A stretch of DNA of 64,000 nucleotides, taken from contig JAJZED010000003.1 of NCBI GenBank assembly GCA_021805775.1, positions 1-64,000 on the forward strand. Direction: 5' to 3'. The stretch is from a bacterium. GTDB lineage: Bacteria > Vulcanimicrobiota > Vulcanimicrobiia > Vulcanimicrobiales > Vulcanimicrobiaceae. Positions 61,714 through 64,000 of the stretch are shown here, one piece after another (the stretch's first letter is position 1; each line of letters starts with the position of its first letter). The notes below the pieces were generated by a model. It did no database searches, was not told the DNA's origin, and saw only the letters and a program-made list of their open reading frames with translations. The translations under genes were made by a program, and so were the position numbers.

Positions 61714-63814
61714 TCTCTGCATACCGCGCACTCGCTTCGGTGGGTATGCGCTTCAACGCAGGGTCGTTATCGAGGTCGATGTGATAGAGCCCGAAATCGC
61801 TGTTATCGTCGAATGGTAATCCCCATTCGCGATTCGAGGTAATGCTCCAGCAGAGGTACGCTTCGACCGGTACTCCGGCGCCGATCGCACGGTCGACCTC
61901 GGCGATATGAGCGGCAAGGTACGCGGCGCGAGAGAAGCCATCGGCGCTGGTGACGCAGCCGTTCTCGATAACGACGATCGGCTTATCGGGAAACTGTTCG
62001 TGCGCTTGACGTAAGATACGTTCGAGCTCACCCGGCCAAACCGGCGCCTGCGCGTAGCGGCACTCCGCTGCGGCGCCGAGCCGCTGCAATTCTCCGGGCC
62101 AGATCGACGGAACGCCCCAATAATAATCGAGGCCGACAAAATCGAGCGTGCCGATGCATTCGCGCGGACAGAGAAACTCAGGGAGTTGCCCGAGCATCGC
62201 GAGGTTCCACCAATTCGTACCGACGAGCGTGCCGAACATCGCGAGCGTGCGACGCCACTTATCGAAAATTTGCAGCCAGGAACGCGTTGCCGTAAGGCGA
62301 TCGCTCTGACCGAGCACGACGAACTCGATATTCGGGGAATCGCTTTGCAACACTTCACGTGCGATCGCTTTTGCGAGATCGATCTCGAGGCCGCTATATC
62401 CCCCGCGGCCGTCGGCTTCGCAGAGCCCCGGCACGCCGGGATGAATACCGATGCGCATCCGCCCGCGTTTTCGGATCTGCACGACGGAGGCTCCGACTTC
62501 GCGCTTCGGGTCGGGCGGCGCCACGGTAGCGTTCCGCCCGACATGGCTCAGGGTCGCGCGCCCATGCGCGTGCGGCAAATCCGGGTGCTGCGAACGCAGC
62601 GTCGCCACGGCGCGGTCGACCGCGTCGAGGAGTGCGTGATGCCCGGGCGGCACGGCGACGGCGTAATGGCGTGCGTATCCCGGAAGCAGCGTCACCGTAA
62701 GCTCACCGTTTGCATGCGGAGCGACCAAGGCTTGGTCGCTGTAAAGCAGCGCGATAGTCCCCGCTCGAAGCGCTGCGAGCGCCGCGTTCATATCGGCGAA
62801 ATACAGCACGGTCGCGTCGGGGAAGCGCGCGCCGACGCTCTCCGAGGCCTCGGAGCTCTTCAACACACCGACCGTTACCTTCCAATTCGCAAGCGACGCG
62901 GGAATCGTCGTGGTTTTCACGTGCAGCGCGGCAGCGTGCGTCGCGAAATACGGCTCCGAGAAAAGCACCCGCTCCATACGTGCGTGCGTGATCGCAATTT
63001 GCGCGACCGAACAATCGACGCGTCCGTTTTCGACGATTCCGGCCTGCACGATGCGCGATGCATGCTTGCGTATCTCTTCGGGTGATTTGGCGTGCGTCGC
63101 GCTGCGATCGACCAGTTTCTGTAACCAACGCGGAAGCCCGAGAACCAGCGGGTTCGCGCCGACTTTTGCGGTGGGGACGATCGCGCGAATCGCCGCGCGC
63201 GTGCGGGAATGCGCGAGCAACAGGTTGGGAATGAGGCGCAACACCGCGTCCATCTGCTCCTCGGGAATCGTATCGGGCGGCTGCCCCGGCGGCATTGGGT
63301 AAGCACGCATCCAAAAGCCCTTGATAAATCCATAGACGAGTTGATTCGGCTCGTTGACGCTTACGTAGTAATCGATGAGATCGCCAAGCCGTCGCGCCAC
63401 CTGCTCTGCGTAGCGCGCCATACGATCGGGGAAGCCTTTGTCGAGCAATCCCGCGCCGCCGCCGGCCGCCTGCACGTGCAGCGGCCAGGTGTTGTGATGG
63501 ATCGTAACGACCGCTTGCATGCCGGCTGCGCGCAGATACTCCAGCAACTCGCGATAGTGCGCGAATGCCTCCTCGCTCCACACTCCGGGTTCGGGCTCGA
63601 GGCGCGCCCAGGAGAGCGAGAGGCGGAAGATCGTGCAACCGAGCCCTTTGGCGAGATCGATATCTTCGCGATAGCGATTCCAGAAATCGGTCGCTTTTCC
63701 GCGCTCGGTGAGCCCGCGCGAGCGCTCCCAGAGATCGCGAATATCGTCGTTGCCGTCGTAGGCCTCACATTGATGGTCGGCCGTCGCAACGCCGAAGTGC
63801 ATGATCTCGCTCAT
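61685..63814 (-). CDS. GH1 glycosidase with inserted, circularly permuted solute-binding domain
   Basis: 709 residues, no signal peptide. Residues 1-260 are the first half of a GH1 barrel: FGVATADHQCEAYD, FRLSLSWARLEPE and the acid/base Glu155 in VNEPN. Residues about 264-408 match the C-terminal part of type-3 solute-binding proteins (GRVDCSVAQIAI, ERVLFSEPYF, ALAALRAGTIALLYSD). A ~45-residue linker follows. Residues 453-514 match the N-terminal part of the same family (MRIGIHPGVPG, GYSGLEIDLAKAIAREV, SDRLTATRS). GH1 then resumes (FDKWRR, DFVGLDYYWG) with nucleophile Glu617 in VIENG. One uninterrupted frame joins all parts. Start ATG 63814; an upstream ATG at 63922 would run over the SDR promoter. 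Beta-glycosidase activity is expected; the substrate and the ligand of the inserted domain are unknown. Confidence 0.82.
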   Translation of the reverse strand: MSEIMHFGVATADHQCEAYDGNDDIRDLWERSRGLTERGKATDFWNRYREDIDLAKGLGCTIFRLSLSWARLEPEPGVWSEEAFAHYRELLEYLRAAGMQAVVTIHHNTWPLHVQAAGGGAGLLDKGFPDRMARYAEQVARRLGDLIDYYVSVNEPNQLVYGFIKGFWMRAYPMPPGQPPDTIPEEQMDAVLRLIPNLLLAHSRTRAAIRAIVPTAKVGANPLVLGLPRWLQKLVDRSATHAKSPEEIRKHASRIVQAGIVENGRVDCSVAQIAITHARMERVLFSEPYFATHAAALHVKTTTIPASLANWKVTVGVLKSSEASESVGARFPDATVLYFADMNAALAALRAGTIALLYSDQALVAPHANGELTVTLLPGYARHYAVAVPPGHHALLDAVDRAVATLRSQHPDLPHAHGRATLSHVGRNATVAPPDPKREVGASVVQIRKRGRMRIGIHPGVPGLCEADGRGGYSGLEIDLAKAIAREVLQSDSPNIEFVVLGQSDRLTATRSWLQIFDKWRRTLAMFGTLVGTNWWNLAMLGQLPEFLCPRECIGTLDFVGLDYYWGVPSIWPGELQRLGAAAECRYAQAPVWPGELERILRQAHEQFPDKPIVVIENGCVTSADGFSRAAYLAAHIAEVDRAIGAGVPVEAYLCWSITSNREWGLPFDDNSDFGLYHIDLDNDPALKRIPTEASARYAEIIARHRVTM

Positions 63815-63890
63815 GCGCGCACCTTCGCCGCAGGCGGGAGAGCTCCGCCGCCGTAGGCGCGAGGATGCGTCGAGCCGAAGCGAGCCCGGC

Positions 63891-64000
63891 ATGAGATTCA
63901 CCAATAAAACCTGCATCGTCACCGGTGGCGGCTCGGGAATCGGACTGGCCGCTTGCTTGCAATTCGCCCGCGAGGGCGCGCGCGTTGCGGTCGCCGATCT
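63891..64000 (+). CDS. Short-chain dehydrogenase/reductase, N-terminal part
   Basis: 36 codons before the window ends. NKTCIVTGGGSGIGLAACLQ has the TGxxxGIG dinucleotide-binding motif, and ARVAVADL ends the second strand with an Asp that favours NAD(H). The rest is outside. It is divergent from the glycosidase gene across 76 bases. Confidence 0.85.
   Translation, partial: MRFTNKTCIVTGGGSGIGLAACLQFAREGARVAVAD

Noticed and set aside
63815-63922. Longer start for the GH1 chimera
   Set aside because: The added 36 residues are Arg/Ser-rich, overlap the SDR start region, and GH1 proteins begin at the MHFGVATADHQ stretch.

Overview
The window looks like chromosome of a GC-rich diderm bacterium from a little-studied lineage. 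Lpt-type envelope genes, Lnt and lipoproteins with clear lipoboxes point to an outer membrane. Secreted copper-amine-oxidase-N proteins, tandem DUF5916-like barrel proteins and families of short palindromes with CTCGATAC/TACTCGGG arms resemble what I know of Candidatus Eremiobacterota (WPS-2) genomes. That placement is an inference from gene content; no rRNA is present to test it.

Layout. 1-3.5 kb: the end of an IS3-family element abutting an HNH nuclease gene, an aldo/keto reductase and a TacAT-type toxin-antitoxin pair. 3.6-10 kb: a compact cobalamin nucleotide-loop and salvage operon on the minus strand (pduO, cbiB, cobD, bluB, cobT, cobS, cobU) behind a cobalamin riboswitch. 10-12.6 kb: a CmtR-like metal sensor divergent from an M48 peptidase, then an Amt ammonium channel. 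12.6-16.5 kb: two secreted unknowns, two dense palindromic repeat arrays, and an arsenic operon (arsR-acr3-arsC) whose last codons lie in one of the repeats. 16.5-24.4 kb: envelope biogenesis (lytic transglycosylase, LptF/G, LptD-like, Lnt, LptC-like, lipoproteins). 24.4-35 kb: KGG stress protein, D-aminoacylase-like amidohydrolase, then housekeeping genes (coaE, ribosomal S1, mutM, DUF192, polA) and a macroglobulin-like protein. 35-43 kb: small zinc ribbon, fumarylacetoacetase-like enzyme, complete three-subunit proton-translocating transhydrogenase, and a GH92-beta-propeller fusion. 43-51.6 kb: OsmC plus an oligopeptide-type binding lipoprotein, then MocA/XdhC divergent from a three-subunit molybdenum hydroxylase closest to 4-hydroxybenzoyl-CoA reductase. 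51.6-55.2 kb: an Lrp regulator, 3,5-diaminohexanoate dehydrogenase and lysine 2,3-aminomutase (lysine degradation), then a MazEF-like pair. 55.2-64 kb: two tandem paralogous barrel proteins, YciH/SUI1, a copper-amine-oxidase-N protein, a LOG-family enzyme, an unusual glycosidase and the start of an SDR.

Most notable is the gene at 61685-63814. It is a family 1 glycosidase with both catalytic glutamates, into which a circularly permuted type-3 solute-binding domain appears to be inserted in one continuous frame; I know of no described enzyme of this build. Also of interest: three genes (cobS, S1 and the MazF toxin) whose natural starts appear to be AUC, AUC and CUG, each behind a well-spaced Shine-Dalgarno sequence; palindromic repeats whose stems change in a compensatory way; and promoters that would give leaderless mRNAs for small autoregulators.
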